In this document: piece after piece, positions 43,621 through 53,424 of the stretch
Layout of the letters: each line of letters begins with the position of its first letter
Numbering within the stretch: the stretch's first letter is position 1
DNA from: RGIG9041 sp045657265
GTDB taxonomy: Bacteria; Bacillota; Clostridia; Oscillospirales; QAKW01
NCBI GenBank assembly: GCA_045657265.1
Contig: JAZOSU010000015.1
Location: 1-64,000 of the forward strand
DNA length: 64,000 bases
Direction: 5' to 3'
Made by a program: the position numbers and the translations under genes
Notes under the pieces: generated by a model
Database searches by the model: none
The model's input: only the letters and a program-made list of their open reading frames with translations
Told to the model about the DNA's origin: nothing

Positions 43621-44290
43621 TCTGTAACAAATCCGGTCTCATTTTTTGAGTAATTAGCAAACTTTGTTCTGCTTTCCATTTTTCTATGTTAGCATGATGA
43701 CCTGAAAGAAGTATGTCAGGTACTCTTTTGCCGTTCCATTCCTCAGGTCTTGTATATTGCGGATGTTCAAGTAATCCGCTGAAATGACTCTCGTTTTCAA
43801 AAGCTTCTTGTGCCGCTAAAACACCGTCAATCATTCTTCCGACAGAATCAATGAGAACACAAGCACCAAGTTCACCACCGGTCAGAACATAATCACCGAT
43901 AGATATTTCTTCATCAACTATTTCATCTAAAATGCGTTGATCTATCCCTTCGTAATGTCCGCATAAAATTACTATTCTGTCTTTCTTTGAAAGTTCTACA
44001 GCTTTTTTCTGTGTAAGAACTTTACCTTTAGGAGACATATATATAGTATGAACTTTATCTTGTTTGACAATGTCATTATAGCAATCGTAGATGGGTTGGC
44101 ATTGCATTACCATTCCGTAACCACCGCCATATGGATAATCGTCAACTCTGCGATGTTTGTCGGTTGTATAATCACGTATGTCAACTGCATTTACAGTAAG
44201 TATCCCTTTGCTTATTGCCCGACCGATTATACTTTCTCCGGTTACTGTTTTAATCAAGTCCGGAAAAAGCGTCATTACATCAAATCTCAT
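43604..44290 (-). CDS. trmD: tRNA (guanine-37-N1) methyltransferase
   Basis: TrmD methylates G37 of tRNAs to hold the reading frame. The 228-residue protein has MRFDVMTLFPDLI, DDYPYGGGYGMVMQ, LCGHYEGIDQRI, EEISIGDYVLTGGELGA and LEHPQYTRP, all SPOUT-family motifs. It overlaps rimM by four bases and ends the operon; rplS is not found after it. Confidence 0.97.
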   Translation of the reverse strand: MRFDVMTLFPDLIKTVTGESIIGRAISKGILTVNAVDIRDYTTDKHRRVDDYPYGGGYGMVMQCQPIYDCYNDIVKQDKVHTIYMSPKGKVLTQKKAVELSKKDRIVILCGHYEGIDQRILDEIVDEEISIGDYVLTGGELGACVLIDSVGRMIDGVLAAQEAFENESHFSGLLEHPQYTRPEEWNGKRVPDILLSGHHANIEKWKAEQSLLITQKMRPDLLQKKADE

Positions 44291-44796
44291 TCAAATAACC
44301 CTTTCAAAGGTTTAATTAAAATAACACCTTTTTCGATGTCAATTTCTTTTACTACATCATCAATTTTAGGAATTAAAAGTGTTTTATTTTCTGAAGCTAT
44401 TTCAAAAACATCGTTTGCGCCTGTTTCGATGACATTGATTACTTTACCGTATTTTTCACCGGTATCAATATCATAAACAATAAGACCTTTTATATCTTCT
44501 ATAAAATATCTTCCATCTTCAAGTTCAACTTCATTTTTGTCAATGTATACAAGTTTGCCGACAAGCATTTCGGCTTCGTTTATGCTGTTGACACCATCAA
44601 ATTTAATTAATGCCTGTCCTTTGTGGACTCTTGATGAAATTACGTCATATATTTCATTTTCTACATATAACGAATCAAATTCGCACAAAAACTCCGCGTC
44701 GTCACAGTAAGGGTAAATTCTCACTTCTCCGCGAAGTGAATGAGTATTGACAATTTTTCCTGCTTTAAGTAAATCTGTTTTCACATTAAACCTCAT
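44287..44796 (-). CDS. rimM: Ribosome maturation factor RimM
   Basis: RimM binds S19 and aids 30S head maturation. The 169-residue protein has the N-terminal AGKIVNTHSLRGEVRIYP motif and C-terminal PRC-barrel features (YGKVINVIETGANDVFEI, LLIPKIDDVV, IDIEKGVILI). It sits between khpA and trmD as in most Firmicutes. Confidence 0.93.
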   Translation of the reverse strand: MRFNVKTDLLKAGKIVNTHSLRGEVRIYPYCDDAEFLCEFDSLYVENEIYDVISSRVHKGQALIKFDGVNSINEAEMLVGKLVYIDKNEVELEDGRYFIEDIKGLIVYDIDTGEKYGKVINVIETGANDVFEIASENKTLLIPKIDDVVKEIDIEKGVILIKPLKGLFE

Positions 44797-44852
44797 ATAA
44801 TTAACTGTAAAAAATAAAGGAAGGTGATATAAACCTTCCTCGCAAAATTCGG

Positions 44853-45080
44853 TTATCTGATTTCAACTATAACCTTTTTTGTTAATTTGTATGATGCTGA
44901 TTTAACAATAGAACGTATTGCTTTTGCAATTTTACCGTGTTTACCGATAACTCTACCCATATCGTCAGGAGCAACACTTAAAGTAAATACTATAGCATCT
45001 TCTGTTTCGTGCTGCTCAACTGTTACAGCATCAGGCTGATCAACAAGTGACTGTGCAAGGTAAATAATTAATTCTTTCAT
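44853..45080 (-). CDS. khpA: KH-domain RNA-binding protein KhpA
   Basis: KhpA is a small KH protein that, with KhpB/EloR, acts in RNA binding and cell elongation in several Firmicutes. The 75-residue protein contains the KH loop GRVIGKHGKIAKAIRSI. It lies between rpsP and rimM, the typical position. khpB is not in the window. Confidence 0.93.
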   Translation of the reverse strand: MKELIIYLAQSLVDQPDAVTVEQHETEDAIVFTLSVAPDDMGRVIGKHGKIAKAIRSIVKSASYKLTKKVIVEIR

Positions 45081-45107
45081 CTTAAAATTCCATTTCTAAA
45101 TAACAAA

Positions 45108-45350
45108 TTAAAGTACACCTTGCTTTTTGAGCAATGCTTTAACTGTATCTGTGGGCTGAGCGCCGTTTTTGATCCAGTTTTTAGCTTTATCAGCATCAAT
45201 TGTTACTGTTGAAGGCTCTGTACAGGGATTGTATGTGCCGATTTCCTCAATAAATCTACCGTCACGGGGATATCTTGAATCAGCAACAACGATTCTGTAA
45301 GTAGGAGCTTTTTTAGCGCCAAGTCTTCTAAGTCTGATTTTAACTGCCAT
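45108..45350 (-). CDS. rpsP: 30S ribosomal protein S16
   Basis: S16 binds early in 30S assembly. The 80-residue protein has the family start MAVKIRLRRLGAKKAPTYRI and VADSRYPRDGRFIEEIGTYNP. GAAAGGAGAAAGA precedes the ATG. Its length is standard. ffh is upstream by 54 bp in the same operon. Confidence 0.97.
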   Translation of the reverse strand: MAVKIRLRRLGAKKAPTYRIVVADSRYPRDGRFIEEIGTYNPCTEPSTVTIDADKAKNWIKNGAQPTDTVKALLKKQGVL

Positions 45351-45404
45351 TTTTTCTTTCTCCTTTCCTGTTTTTAACAGTAATTAAATTACTATCGTTT
45401 TTTG

Positions 45405-46733
45405 TTATAGACCAAATCCGCGAAGAAAATTCTTATTTTTCTTTTTGGAGTTTAGTTGCTTAAATAATTTGTTCATCTGTTCAAACTGTTTTAAAAGTCT
45501 GTTTACCTGTTCGACAGATGTACCGCTTCCTGAAGCAATTCTGCGTCTTCTGGATGCGTTTATTATAGAAGGCTTTTCTCTTTCCTGAACTGTCATTGAA
45601 AGGATAATAGCCTCTGTTTTAGCCATTTGTTTTTCATCAACTGTTGCGCCTTTTAAAGCGTTAGACGCACCGGGAATCATTCCTATCAGATTTTCAAGTG
45701 GGCCCATTTGTTTAATTTGCTTCATCTGATTGAGAAAATCTGTCAAAGTAAAAGCGTTATCACGCATTTTTTGCTCAAGCTCAATTGCTTGTTTTTCATC
45801 AAAAGCAGCCTGAGCTTTGTCAATAAGCGTTAATACGTCACCCATACCTAATATTCTGGATGCCATTCTGTCAGGATAAAAAGGTTCAATATCCGCCATT
45901 TTTTCACCAATACCTGCAAACTTAATTGGCTTTCCGGTAATGTGTTTAACAGATAGAGCAGCGCCACCTCTTGTATCACCGTCAAGTTTTGTAAGTACTA
46001 CACCGTCAATGTCTAAAAGTTCGTTAAACTTTTCGGCTATGTTAACAGCATCCTGACCAGTCATTGCATCAACAACTAACAGTATTTCGCTGGGGTTAAC
46101 TTCTTTTTTTATATCAATAAGCTCATTCATAAGCTCATCGTCAATATGAAGACGTCCGGCAGTATCAATAAAAACAATGTCATTGCCGTGTTTTTTTGCA
46201 TGTTCGATACCTGCTTTTGCAATTTTAACAGGATTTTTTTCACCGTCAATTTTAAAAACAGGAATATCAACAGATTCACCGACAATACAAAGCTGACTGA
46301 TAGCAGCAGGACGATATACGTCACATGCCACCAATAACGGACGTTTGTTCTGTTTTTTAAAATATCCCGCAAGTTTTCCACAGTGGGTAGTTTTACCTGT
46401 ACCCTGAAGACCAACCATCATAACTATAGTAGGTGGGGAAGAGGAAATTTTAATTTTTGAAACCTCTGAACCCATAAGAGCGGTCAGTTCTTCGTTAACT
46501 ATTTTAATAACTTGTTGAGATGGTGTAAGACTTTCAAGAACCTCACTGCCGACACAACGCTCGGAAACAGAAGCGATAAACTCTTTAACAACTTTAAAAC
46601 TAACGTCAGCTTCAAGCAAAGCAAGTTTAATTTCTCGCATAGCAACTTTTATGTCGTCGTTCGAAAGTTTACCTTTTCGTTTTAAGTTTTTAAAAGCCTG
46701 CGATAATTTATCAGCAAGTCCTTCAAATGCCAT
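45405..46733 (-). CDS. ffh: Signal recognition particle protein Ffh
   Basis: Ffh binds signal peptides and SRP RNA to target membrane proteins. The 442-residue protein has the GTPase motifs GLQGTGKTTHCGKLA near 110, DTAGRLHID and TKLDGDTRGGAAL, and a C-terminal M domain (RRRRIASGSGTSVEQVNRLL). It is the second gene after ylxM. The SRP RNA gene itself is not visible in this window. Confidence 0.97.
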   Translation of the reverse strand: MAFEGLADKLSQAFKNLKRKGKLSNDDIKVAMREIKLALLEADVSFKVVKEFIASVSERCVGSEVLESLTPSQQVIKIVNEELTALMGSEVSKIKISSSPPTIVMMVGLQGTGKTTHCGKLAGYFKKQNKRPLLVACDVYRPAAISQLCIVGESVDIPVFKIDGEKNPVKIAKAGIEHAKKHGNDIVFIDTAGRLHIDDELMNELIDIKKEVNPSEILLVVDAMTGQDAVNIAEKFNELLDIDGVVLTKLDGDTRGGAALSVKHITGKPIKFAGIGEKMADIEPFYPDRMASRILGMGDVLTLIDKAQAAFDEKQAIELEQKMRDNAFTLTDFLNQMKQIKQMGPLENLIGMIPGASNALKGATVDEKQMAKTEAIILSMTVQEREKPSIINASRRRRIASGSGTSVEQVNRLLKQFEQMNKLFKQLNSKKKNKNFLRGFGL

Positions 46734-46756
46734 AGTTTCTCCTTAATAACAATAGT

Positions 46757-47128
46757 TTAATCGTTATTATCTGATTTTAAGGTATCTAAAATATTATTGA
46801 TATCGTCACAGAACTCTGTTATTTCTTTGGAATAACAATGTCTTGAATTTATATCTTTTATATTTTCGGTAAGATTACCAATTGCTACAATTTTATCATC
46901 AAGAGCATGATATTTCTCGTAAAAACCAAGTTTATCTTCCATTTCGAGAAGAATGGCTTCTCCGCGTTTGATTGCATCTCTGACACCTTGTCTTGTTATT
47001 TTTGTGTGTTGTGCAATTTCGGCAAGAGATAAATCTTCATTATAATATAATTCAATAGCATCAAGCTGTTTGTCTGTCAATATTCCGCCGTAAAAATCAA
47101 GTAATAAGGATATTTTTAAATCTTTCAT
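46757..47128 (-). CDS. ylxM: YlxM-type DNA-binding protein
   Basis: YlxM is a helix-turn-helix protein thought to regulate or assist the SRP operon. The 123-residue protein starts MKDLKISLLLDFYGGILT and has the HTH segment LSLAEIAQHTKITRQGVRDAIKRGE. ATG 47128 is chosen because GGAGAAAGAT precedes it. The tail beyond about 85 is family-variable. It leads the operon. Confidence 0.9.
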   Translation of the reverse strand: MKDLKISLLLDFYGGILTDKQLDAIELYYNEDLSLAEIAQHTKITRQGVRDAIKRGEAILLEMEDKLGFYEKYHALDDKIVAIGNLTENIKDINSRHCYSKEITEFCDDINNILDTLKSDNND

Positions 47129-47185
47129 TGATCTTTCTCCGAATAAGATTTTCTTGAAATAGCTGTAAAGCAATAAACTTTACAT

Positions 47186-47214
47186 AGTATACTATATATT
47201 GATTGATTTGTCAA
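47186..47214 (-). promoter_or_regulatory. Promoter for the ylxM-ffh-rpsP-trmD operon
   Basis: On the minus strand TTGACA (47214-47209) and TATACT (47191-47186) are separated by exactly 17 bp, near-consensus, 58 bp before the ylxM start. Confidence 0.8.
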
Positions 47215-47241
47215 GAGTTATACTACTTTTTATTAAAATAA

Positions 47242-47272
47242 AATGACCGTATACAAAATGTATACGGTCATT
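47242..47272 (-). terminator. Terminator after the SLH surface-protein gene
   Basis: AATGACCGTATAC (47242-47254) pairs with GTATACGGTCATT (47260-47272) over five bases. On the minus strand a TTTATTTTAATA tract follows. It separates the SLH gene from the ylxM operon promoter. Confidence 0.85.
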
Positions 47273-47277
47273 AAGTA

Positions 47278-50200
47278 TTATTTAACTAAGTATGCTGAAT
47301 GAAATGATGTAAAGATTGTTGCTCCTTCAGCTCTGGTTGCAAATGCTTTAGGACTGAAGTTGTTATCTCCTGTACCGTTAACAAGGTTAGCTTGTTGACA
47401 TTTATAAACTTCTGTTTTTGCCCAAGTTGCAATATTGTTATCGTCTTTGAAGAGAATTTTTGATGATGTTTCTTCAAGTTTTTCTTTCTTGAACACTTCG
47501 TAGTAGTTTACAAGCATTACACACATCTGCTCACGTGTAATATTATCATTTGGAGCAAATTTGTTGTCGCCGATACCTGAAACTATCTTGTTGTCAGCTG
47601 CCCATTTAACAGCACCTGTATACCACTGACCTGATTTTACGTCTGTAAATGAAGTTGTTGTGTTATCGTCAACGTCAATTCCTTCAAGGTTTGCAAGTAT
47701 TCTTACAAACTGTGCTCTTGTCAGGTTCATTGTGGGTGAAAATGTGGTTTTTGATGTACCTTCAAATATACCGTGTGCTACAGCATATGCGACGTATTTT
47801 TCGTACCATGAACCAGCTTTTACGTCGGTAAATATTTTAGTTGCATCTATATCCACCTCAGGAACTGGTTCAGCGGCCGGATTAGCAGTATCAATCATCA
47901 ATTTATATACTTTTGAAACTTTGCCGTTTTCTGATGTAGCTTTCAAATAAGCAACGTTGCTCTTTTTAGTAAGATAAACTGTATTATTAGCGTATGCTTC
48001 TGTGCAAGTAGCATTTTTATAAAGCTTATATTTTGTGTTTATGTTTTTGAAAGCCGGATAAACGTTGAATTCTGATGTATTTAATTTTGTATAGAATTCT
48101 GTGTTATCATCAGATGGGTTATACATATTAAATATGTATGAGAGATCAACTGATGATTTATCTTTTACAATTGTCAAAGTATAAGTTTTCTTGTTACCTG
48201 ATTGTGAAGTGACTTCGAGAGTTACAGTTTTTTTATTGCCTATGTTGTAGATTACATAAGGTGAATCTGATGTAACTGTTTCGGTTCTTCCTTCATTTTT
48301 AACTTTTACTTCTGCGTTTGTTGAATAATAGGGGATAAGTGTAAATGAAGTTGCATCTACAGGAATTGATGCTTCAAAAGATGTGCTTCCTGTTTTAACA
48401 GCACCATCTATTGCGGTTATATCAGCAAGTGTATTTACACCCTGTTTTACTGAAAAATTATATGTTGTTTTTACTTTGCCGTCTTCAGATGTAACTTCAA
48501 TATACTTAACTGTTGGTTTTGTTGTGATGCCTGTAATCTTAGTTACCAAGAATTCTTCAGTTTTTGCTGAATTGTTGTAAATTTTAACCGTAGCTCCTTC
48601 TGATGTGTTAAGATTTTTAAGAAGGAGAGAAGTTGTTCCGATGGGAACAATTGCTGTTATGTTTTTGTCTGAAATCGTATGATTGTCAAAGTTTATAATT
48701 TTTGCTTCATTTGAAAGCTGTTTGGTTATTGTAGCTTTATATGTGTGAACCACTGTGTCTTTGTATGAAGCAATTTTAATATAAAATTCATTTACTTTTT
48801 TATCAATTACAACAGGTTCTTCAACTTTATACAAGCAGTTAGGATCAGAGTAGATTCCATATGAAGCTTGTTTTGTTTCAAGTTTGATGCCAAAATTGTA
48901 GGTTGATGTACCTGCAGCAACTGTATCAGTGTATGTGAATTTTTTAGAATCAATTTTACCTGGGCCGTTGATCGAATATTTAAGTTCGGTTTTGTACTCT
49001 TCAGATGCATTTACAAGCTCTGTCATTTCGTAATCCGCAAAGTAAGAATCGCAAGTGATTAATCCTTTTTGAGATGAGGTATAGTATGTCATCTTAATGC
49101 CTGGTGTTGATTTATCAAATACACCGCCTTCAAAGTTACCGCCAACTTTTGTTGAATTGTCAAGGTCACAAGCGTAGTTTTTACTGTAATCCCAACAGGT
49201 TTTAGGGGAAACATTACGCATATCTACAACTTTGTATGGTCCGATAAAACGGTTGTATTTAATTGTAACATCAGATACAACATCAATGTTAGCAAGTTTT
49301 TCACCGGAGAGATTTGAGCCATCAGTCGCACCTGTAAACCAAGCGGCAGCACCTGGCATTGGTGAATGAGCTGCATAAGTAGAGATGATAGTGTTATTTG
49401 TAAGAGTTAAGCTATCTCTTTTACTATTGAATCTTATACCAATAACACCATATTCGTATTGGGAAGGTTGGTAAAAAATGTTGTTGTGGAATGTAACTTT
49501 GTTAAATTCTCTTTCGGGAGAATCAGTTTGTTTGTTAGAAACAAGAACTACAGCGGTTGATGGTGTACATTTATAGAAACATGAATTTCTTATATCAAGT
49601 GTAAAGTTCTGACCCTTAGGGGCTGTAAGCTCAGGACTTGAGATTTTATTTTTTATACCCGCAAAATAAAGTCCGTCAATACGGAGAGATTCCATATAAG
49701 TACCTACAAGGAATGCACTGTTGAGGTTTTCCATTCTGATGTTGGTAAGACGAACATCTTTGTGGTTTTTAGAAAATTTATTACTGTTTCCGCCAAAGTG
49801 GAAAACATCTGAAGTAGTTCTTACAAGCTCTTCTCCGTTTGGTCCTTTTTCTTTGTATTCTGCAGCACCTGCGTTGTTTATCAAAATATTTTTAAGAGAA
49901 GATGTTGTATAGGTTTCAAGGTTTTCGCCCATATCTGAATAAGCAGAACCTTCACCAAGAGTAATACCGTCGATATCAAGTGAAACATTTACGGCGTTAG
50001 TCGAAATGTAAATAACGCAGTTTTCAAATGTTGTTTCCTGATCGGGATTAGCTCTTTCGGGGTTGAGTTCCCAACCTTTTTCTGGGTTTTCGTACTGAGG
50101 TATATTTGGGTTAATTCCGTATTTTGCACCAAGAACAACTGCTGATTCAGTAAAGCATAAGTTTTCGGTGTATACACCAGCTGGTAAGAGAATTGTAGGA

Positions 50201-52023
50201 ACAGCATCAGCGATTTTAAATAAGTCATCAAGATTTGAAAAGATGGTTTTTCCTACAATAAATTTATAAGTCGCACCGTTCCAATCTTTGCAAACTTCAG
50301 AACCTATTTTGTTTTTTGCAACCTCAGGTGAATACATATATGTATTTTTCTGATTGAAGGCAGTTGCATATTTAGGATTGTATGTTGATACGTACAGTTC
50401 ATAAATAAATTTGTAGTTAGGTGCTTTGTTTGAAATACCTACAACATAAAATACATTTTTGTCACTACCTGTATAAAGGTTATCGGAATTTATGCTTTTA
50501 ACTTCTTTAGTTAAAGATGCATCTGAATAAACTGAATATTCAGTAGAGTTATCTGCGGCTTTAATATTGAAGTTAAGTTTTGTGTTTTGTGGTAAAGTAA
50601 CATGTATTGTTTTAAAAGTGTTATCTACATCATAATCAGTTGTTCCAAGATTGTTTATATAATAATTTGAACTTGGAACTTCCATCTTTTCGTCAATCCA
50701 GAAATAAGATACTTTTATATTATTGTAACTTGAGGGAGAAGGGTAGATGGGATCAATTTGTTTTCCGTCAGCTGTTGCAAAGTAGTTGGCGGTAAAATCA
50801 AAGGTGGTTTGTTTTAAAAGACCTGTTGTATCATTTAAAACAGGGTATCCTACAAATTTACAAGAATTAACTTTTATTGCATCTATAATCGCTGATGTTG
50901 TAGCAGTGCCTTTGCAATTAATTACAAAAGGAGATGCAGAGTGATCTCTGTTTGCGATAAATTCACAGTCATGTACGTTGAATTTATTTTTTGACTCTGA
51001 CAAAACATATGTGATAGAAGGTGCGGTTGCATTGTTTATGTTGTCATCATTTGCAGGACCGTCGATAAATTTTGTTCCTGAAATTTCAAAATTTGTAGAT
51101 GTTCTGGTAGTTGAATCTTTTTGAGAGTTGTTTACACGAAGAACACCCTGCTCAGTAACATTATTATAAAACATAGAATCTTTGATTATATAGTTGGGTG
51201 AAGTTCCTGTAATGGCATCAATATTACCCAACATAGGAGCAGTTGAATCTCCGTAATATGAATTTGAAATATTAAGATTAGCTATGTAGTTACCTATGAA
51301 ATTAACATTGATTTTTTTGGCACGGATATTTTCAAAAGTAATGTTTGTGTTTTTAGCAACAGCTTTTTGAAAGTTGAATATACTTGAAAGTGTATCCAAA
51401 CCGTATTTAGGAGCTGATAAATTATCAAATACAGAGTTTCTGACAATTACAGAAGTGCCTGTTTGAGCGAGGCCTGTATCAATGTAAGAAAATCCATTGA
51501 TAAATTTAATGCCGTCAAAAACAACCTCGATGTCACTTGCAACATATTTATCGATTTCAACCTGACAAGCAATTGTGGTAAAACGACGTAATTCAAGATT
51601 GTCACCCCAAGGTGAATTATCACCATTATCAACGTTAGGATTAAGACCTGCATTGGTACCTAAAATTGTAACATCCTGCGTAAGCATCATCTTTGTTGAG
51701 TAAACACCGGGACAAAGGATGATTACCGGATTTTTAAGTTTAATTTCGATACAATATTTGTAAGCATCGTCAAAGCTTACAAAGTGAGTCTGCTCATCAA
51801 ATTTTTCTTTGATAAGCTTATTTCTGAAATAATACTCAACAGAATCACCGGTTTTCTTGTTAGCCCATTCTGAGTTAACAACAATTGAATCTATTGCAGC
51901 TTTTTCGTAGTAATTCTCGCTTGGAGTGTCATTTATAGCGGCTGATGAAAACACAGTCATCATCGATACTAACATGAGCACAGATAAAAGCATAGAAATA
52001 ATTCGATTGGTTGTTTGCTTCAT
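47278..52023 (-). CDS. Large SLH-domain surface protein with duplicated beta-helix
   Basis: The 1581-residue protein has a signal peptide (MKQTTNRIISMLLSVLMLVS, cleavage near 28-29), then two related right-handed beta-helix-like regions (about 60-530 and 590-1000) with matching motifs PGVYSTKMML/GLNPNV near 105-131 and PAGVYTENLCF/GINPNI near 610-635, cadherin-like beta-sandwich repeats (about 1110-1380), and three C-terminal SLH repeats (about 1397-1581, FTDVKAGSWY, FTDVKSGQWY, FKDDNNIATW). SLH domains anchor proteins to pyruvylated wall polymers. The ligand or substrate is unknown. ATG 52023 has GAGGAAGAAAG upstream. Confidence 0.88.
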   Translation of the reverse strand: MKQTTNRIISMLLSVLMLVSMMTVFSSAAINDTPSENYYEKAAIDSIVVNSEWANKKTGDSVEYYFRNKLIKEKFDEQTHFVSFDDAYKYCIEIKLKNPVIILCPGVYSTKMMLTQDVTILGTNAGLNPNVDNGDNSPWGDNLELRRFTTIACQVEIDKYVASDIEVVFDGIKFINGFSYIDTGLAQTGTSVIVRNSVFDNLSAPKYGLDTLSSIFNFQKAVAKNTNITFENIRAKKINVNFIGNYIANLNISNSYYGDSTAPMLGNIDAITGTSPNYIIKDSMFYNNVTEQGVLRVNNSQKDSTTRTSTNFEISGTKFIDGPANDDNINNATAPSITYVLSESKNKFNVHDCEFIANRDHSASPFVINCKGTATTSAIIDAIKVNSCKFVGYPVLNDTTGLLKQTTFDFTANYFATADGKQIDPIYPSPSSYNNIKVSYFWIDEKMEVPSSNYYINNLGTTDYDVDNTFKTIHVTLPQNTKLNFNIKAADNSTEYSVYSDASLTKEVKSINSDNLYTGSDKNVFYVVGISNKAPNYKFIYELYVSTYNPKYATAFNQKNTYMYSPEVAKNKIGSEVCKDWNGATYKFIVGKTIFSNLDDLFKIADAVPTILLPAGVYTENLCFTESAVVLGAKYGINPNIPQYENPEKGWELNPERANPDQETTFENCVIYISTNAVNVSLDIDGITLGEGSAYSDMGENLETYTTSSLKNILINNAGAAEYKEKGPNGEELVRTTSDVFHFGGNSNKFSKNHKDVRLTNIRMENLNSAFLVGTYMESLRIDGLYFAGIKNKISSPELTAPKGQNFTLDIRNSCFYKCTPSTAVVLVSNKQTDSPEREFNKVTFHNNIFYQPSQYEYGVIGIRFNSKRDSLTLTNNTIISTYAAHSPMPGAAAWFTGATDGSNLSGEKLANIDVVSDVTIKYNRFIGPYKVVDMRNVSPKTCWDYSKNYACDLDNSTKVGGNFEGGVFDKSTPGIKMTYYTSSQKGLITCDSYFADYEMTELVNASEEYKTELKYSINGPGKIDSKKFTYTDTVAAGTSTYNFGIKLETKQASYGIYSDPNCLYKVEEPVVIDKKVNEFYIKIASYKDTVVHTYKATITKQLSNEAKIINFDNHTISDKNITAIVPIGTTSLLLKNLNTSEGATVKIYNNSAKTEEFLVTKITGITTKPTVKYIEVTSEDGKVKTTYNFSVKQGVNTLADITAIDGAVKTGSTSFEASIPVDATSFTLIPYYSTNAEVKVKNEGRTETVTSDSPYVIYNIGNKKTVTLEVTSQSGNKKTYTLTIVKDKSSVDLSYIFNMYNPSDDNTEFYTKLNTSEFNVYPAFKNINTKYKLYKNATCTEAYANNTVYLTKKSNVAYLKATSENGKVSKVYKLMIDTANPAAEPVPEVDIDATKIFTDVKAGSWYEKYVAYAVAHGIFEGTSKTTFSPTMNLTRAQFVRILANLEGIDVDDNTTTSFTDVKSGQWYTGAVKWAADNKIVSGIGDNKFAPNDNITREQMCVMLVNYYEVFKKEKLEETSSKILFKDDNNIATWAKTEVYKCQQANLVNGTGDNNFSPKAFATRAEGATIFTSFHSAYLVK

Positions 52024-52111
52024 AACTTTCTTCCTCTCTGTTAAAAAAAGTTTTATATTAATATATAATAACACAAAAATATTATAACAAACTTAAATAA
52101 CAAAAGGCATA

Positions 52112-52143
52112 ACTTTATGTTGCACAAACACCACTTTATGTTG
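52112..52143. promoter_or_regulatory. Two-copy direct repeat ACTTTATGTTG
   Basis: ACTTTATGTTG occurs at 52112-52122 and again at 52133-52143, exactly 21 bp apart. It lies in the 210-bp gap between the divergent SLH-protein and carboxypeptidase genes, which otherwise holds AT-rich sequence and a TATAAT-like box at 52090-52095 on the minus strand. The spacing of two helical turns suits a regulator dimer pair. Confidence 0.4.
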
Positions 52144-52233
52144 TTTAAATTTAAGCGTTCTTATCGTTAATGTGGTATGAAAATCACTTGATTAACATAT
52201 ATTGGAAACACAAACGTAAAAGGGGATAAAACT

Positions 52234-53367
52234 ATGAAAAAAACACTTCTGGTAATAATGGTGATATCATTAATTTTTTCATCTGTTATTTATGTAAAAG
52301 CAGAACAAGCTCCACTTTCGGTAGAAGCTCCAAGTGCTATACTTGTTGAAAAAACAACTGGAAAAGTATTGTTTGAAAAAAATCCCGATCAACAAATGAG
52401 ACCGGCATCAGTAACTAAAATTATGACTTTGATTTTAATTATGGAAGCTATCTCAAAAGGTCAATTTGGTTATGATGATATAGTGACAGCATCTGCATAT
52501 TCAACGTCAATGGGCGGTTCACAGGTATATCTTAAAGAAGGCGAACAAATGACTGTTGATGAAATGATTAAATGTATTGTGGTTGCATCTGCAAATGACG
52601 TATGTGTTGCTATGGCAGAGTTTGTAAGCGGTTCGGTTGAAGAATTTGTTTCCCGTATGAATGAAAAAGCAAAGGAATTGGGTATGACAAAAACAAATTT
52701 CAAAAACTGTACAGGACTGGAAGCGGAAGGGCATCTAACAACAGCAAGAGATATTTCAATAATGTCAAGGGAACTTTTAAAATATAATGATATAAAAAAA
52801 TATACAACTATATGGATGGATACTATCAGAAACGGAGAATTCGGACTTACAAACACTAATAAGTTAATTAGGTTTTATGACGGTGCAACAGGGCTTAAAA
52901 CCGGTTATACAAGTGAATCTAAGTACTGCATTTCCGCAACTGCACAAAAAGGAGGAATGGAACTTATTGCTGTTGTTATGGCGGCTGAAACAGTAGATAA
53001 AAGAACAGCTGATGCAAAAACTCTGCTCAATTACGGATTTGCTAAATTCACGCTTTATTCAATAAATAATTTGAAAATTGAGCCTGTGAAAGTTCTGAAA
53101 GGAAAAGAAGATTACATACAACCTGTAATGAAAAACAATGCAAGTTTAGTTGTAGAAAAAGGAAGCGAGAATAATATAAAGTGTGATGTGAAAATGTGTC
53201 AAGATGTCTTAGCTCCTGTATGTGAAGGACAAAAGCTTGGGGAGGTTATTGTAAGTTCAAATGATAAAGAATTAACACGAATTGAAATTGTTTCTGAAAA
53301 AAATGTAGAAAAAAACGGATTATTTGATGTTTTTTTTGATTTACTCAGTTATTTTTTGATAGTTTAG
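52234..53367 (+). CDS. D-alanyl-D-alanine carboxypeptidase (DacF/DacB type)
   Basis: These penicillin-binding proteins trim the peptidoglycan stem peptide. The 377-residue protein has a signal peptide (1-24), the SxxK motif SVTK at 59-62, SAN in VVASANDV near 120, KTG in GLKTGYTSES near 222, and a C-terminal domain with an amphipathic or membrane end (FFDLLSYFLIV). AAAGGGG precedes the ATG. The nearby sporulation genes make a DacF-type role possible but not certain. Confidence 0.9.
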   Translation: MKKTLLVIMVISLIFSSVIYVKAEQAPLSVEAPSAILVEKTTGKVLFEKNPDQQMRPASVTKIMTLILIMEAISKGQFGYDDIVTASAYSTSMGGSQVYLKEGEQMTVDEMIKCIVVASANDVCVAMAEFVSGSVEEFVSRMNEKAKELGMTKTNFKNCTGLEAEGHLTTARDISIMSRELLKYNDIKKYTTIWMDTIRNGEFGLTNTNKLIRFYDGATGLKTGYTSESKYCISATAQKGGMELIAVVMAAETVDKRTADAKTLLNYGFAKFTLYSINNLKIEPVKVLKGKEDYIQPVMKNNASLVVEKGSENNIKCDVKMCQDVLAPVCEGQKLGEVIVSSNDKELTRIEIVSEKNVEKNGLFDVFFDLLSYFLIV

Positions 53368-53369
53368 TC

Positions 53370-53398
53370 TTGAATATGTTTTGATAATGTGTTATGAT
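53370..53398 (+). promoter_or_regulatory. Promoter for pgi
   Basis: TTGAAT (53370-53375) and TATGAT (53393-53398) are 17 bp apart, right after the carboxypeptidase stop and 26 bp before pgi. Confidence 0.55.
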
Positions 53399-53424
53399 AC
53401 ATACAAATAGAAGGAGTTTGGAAA

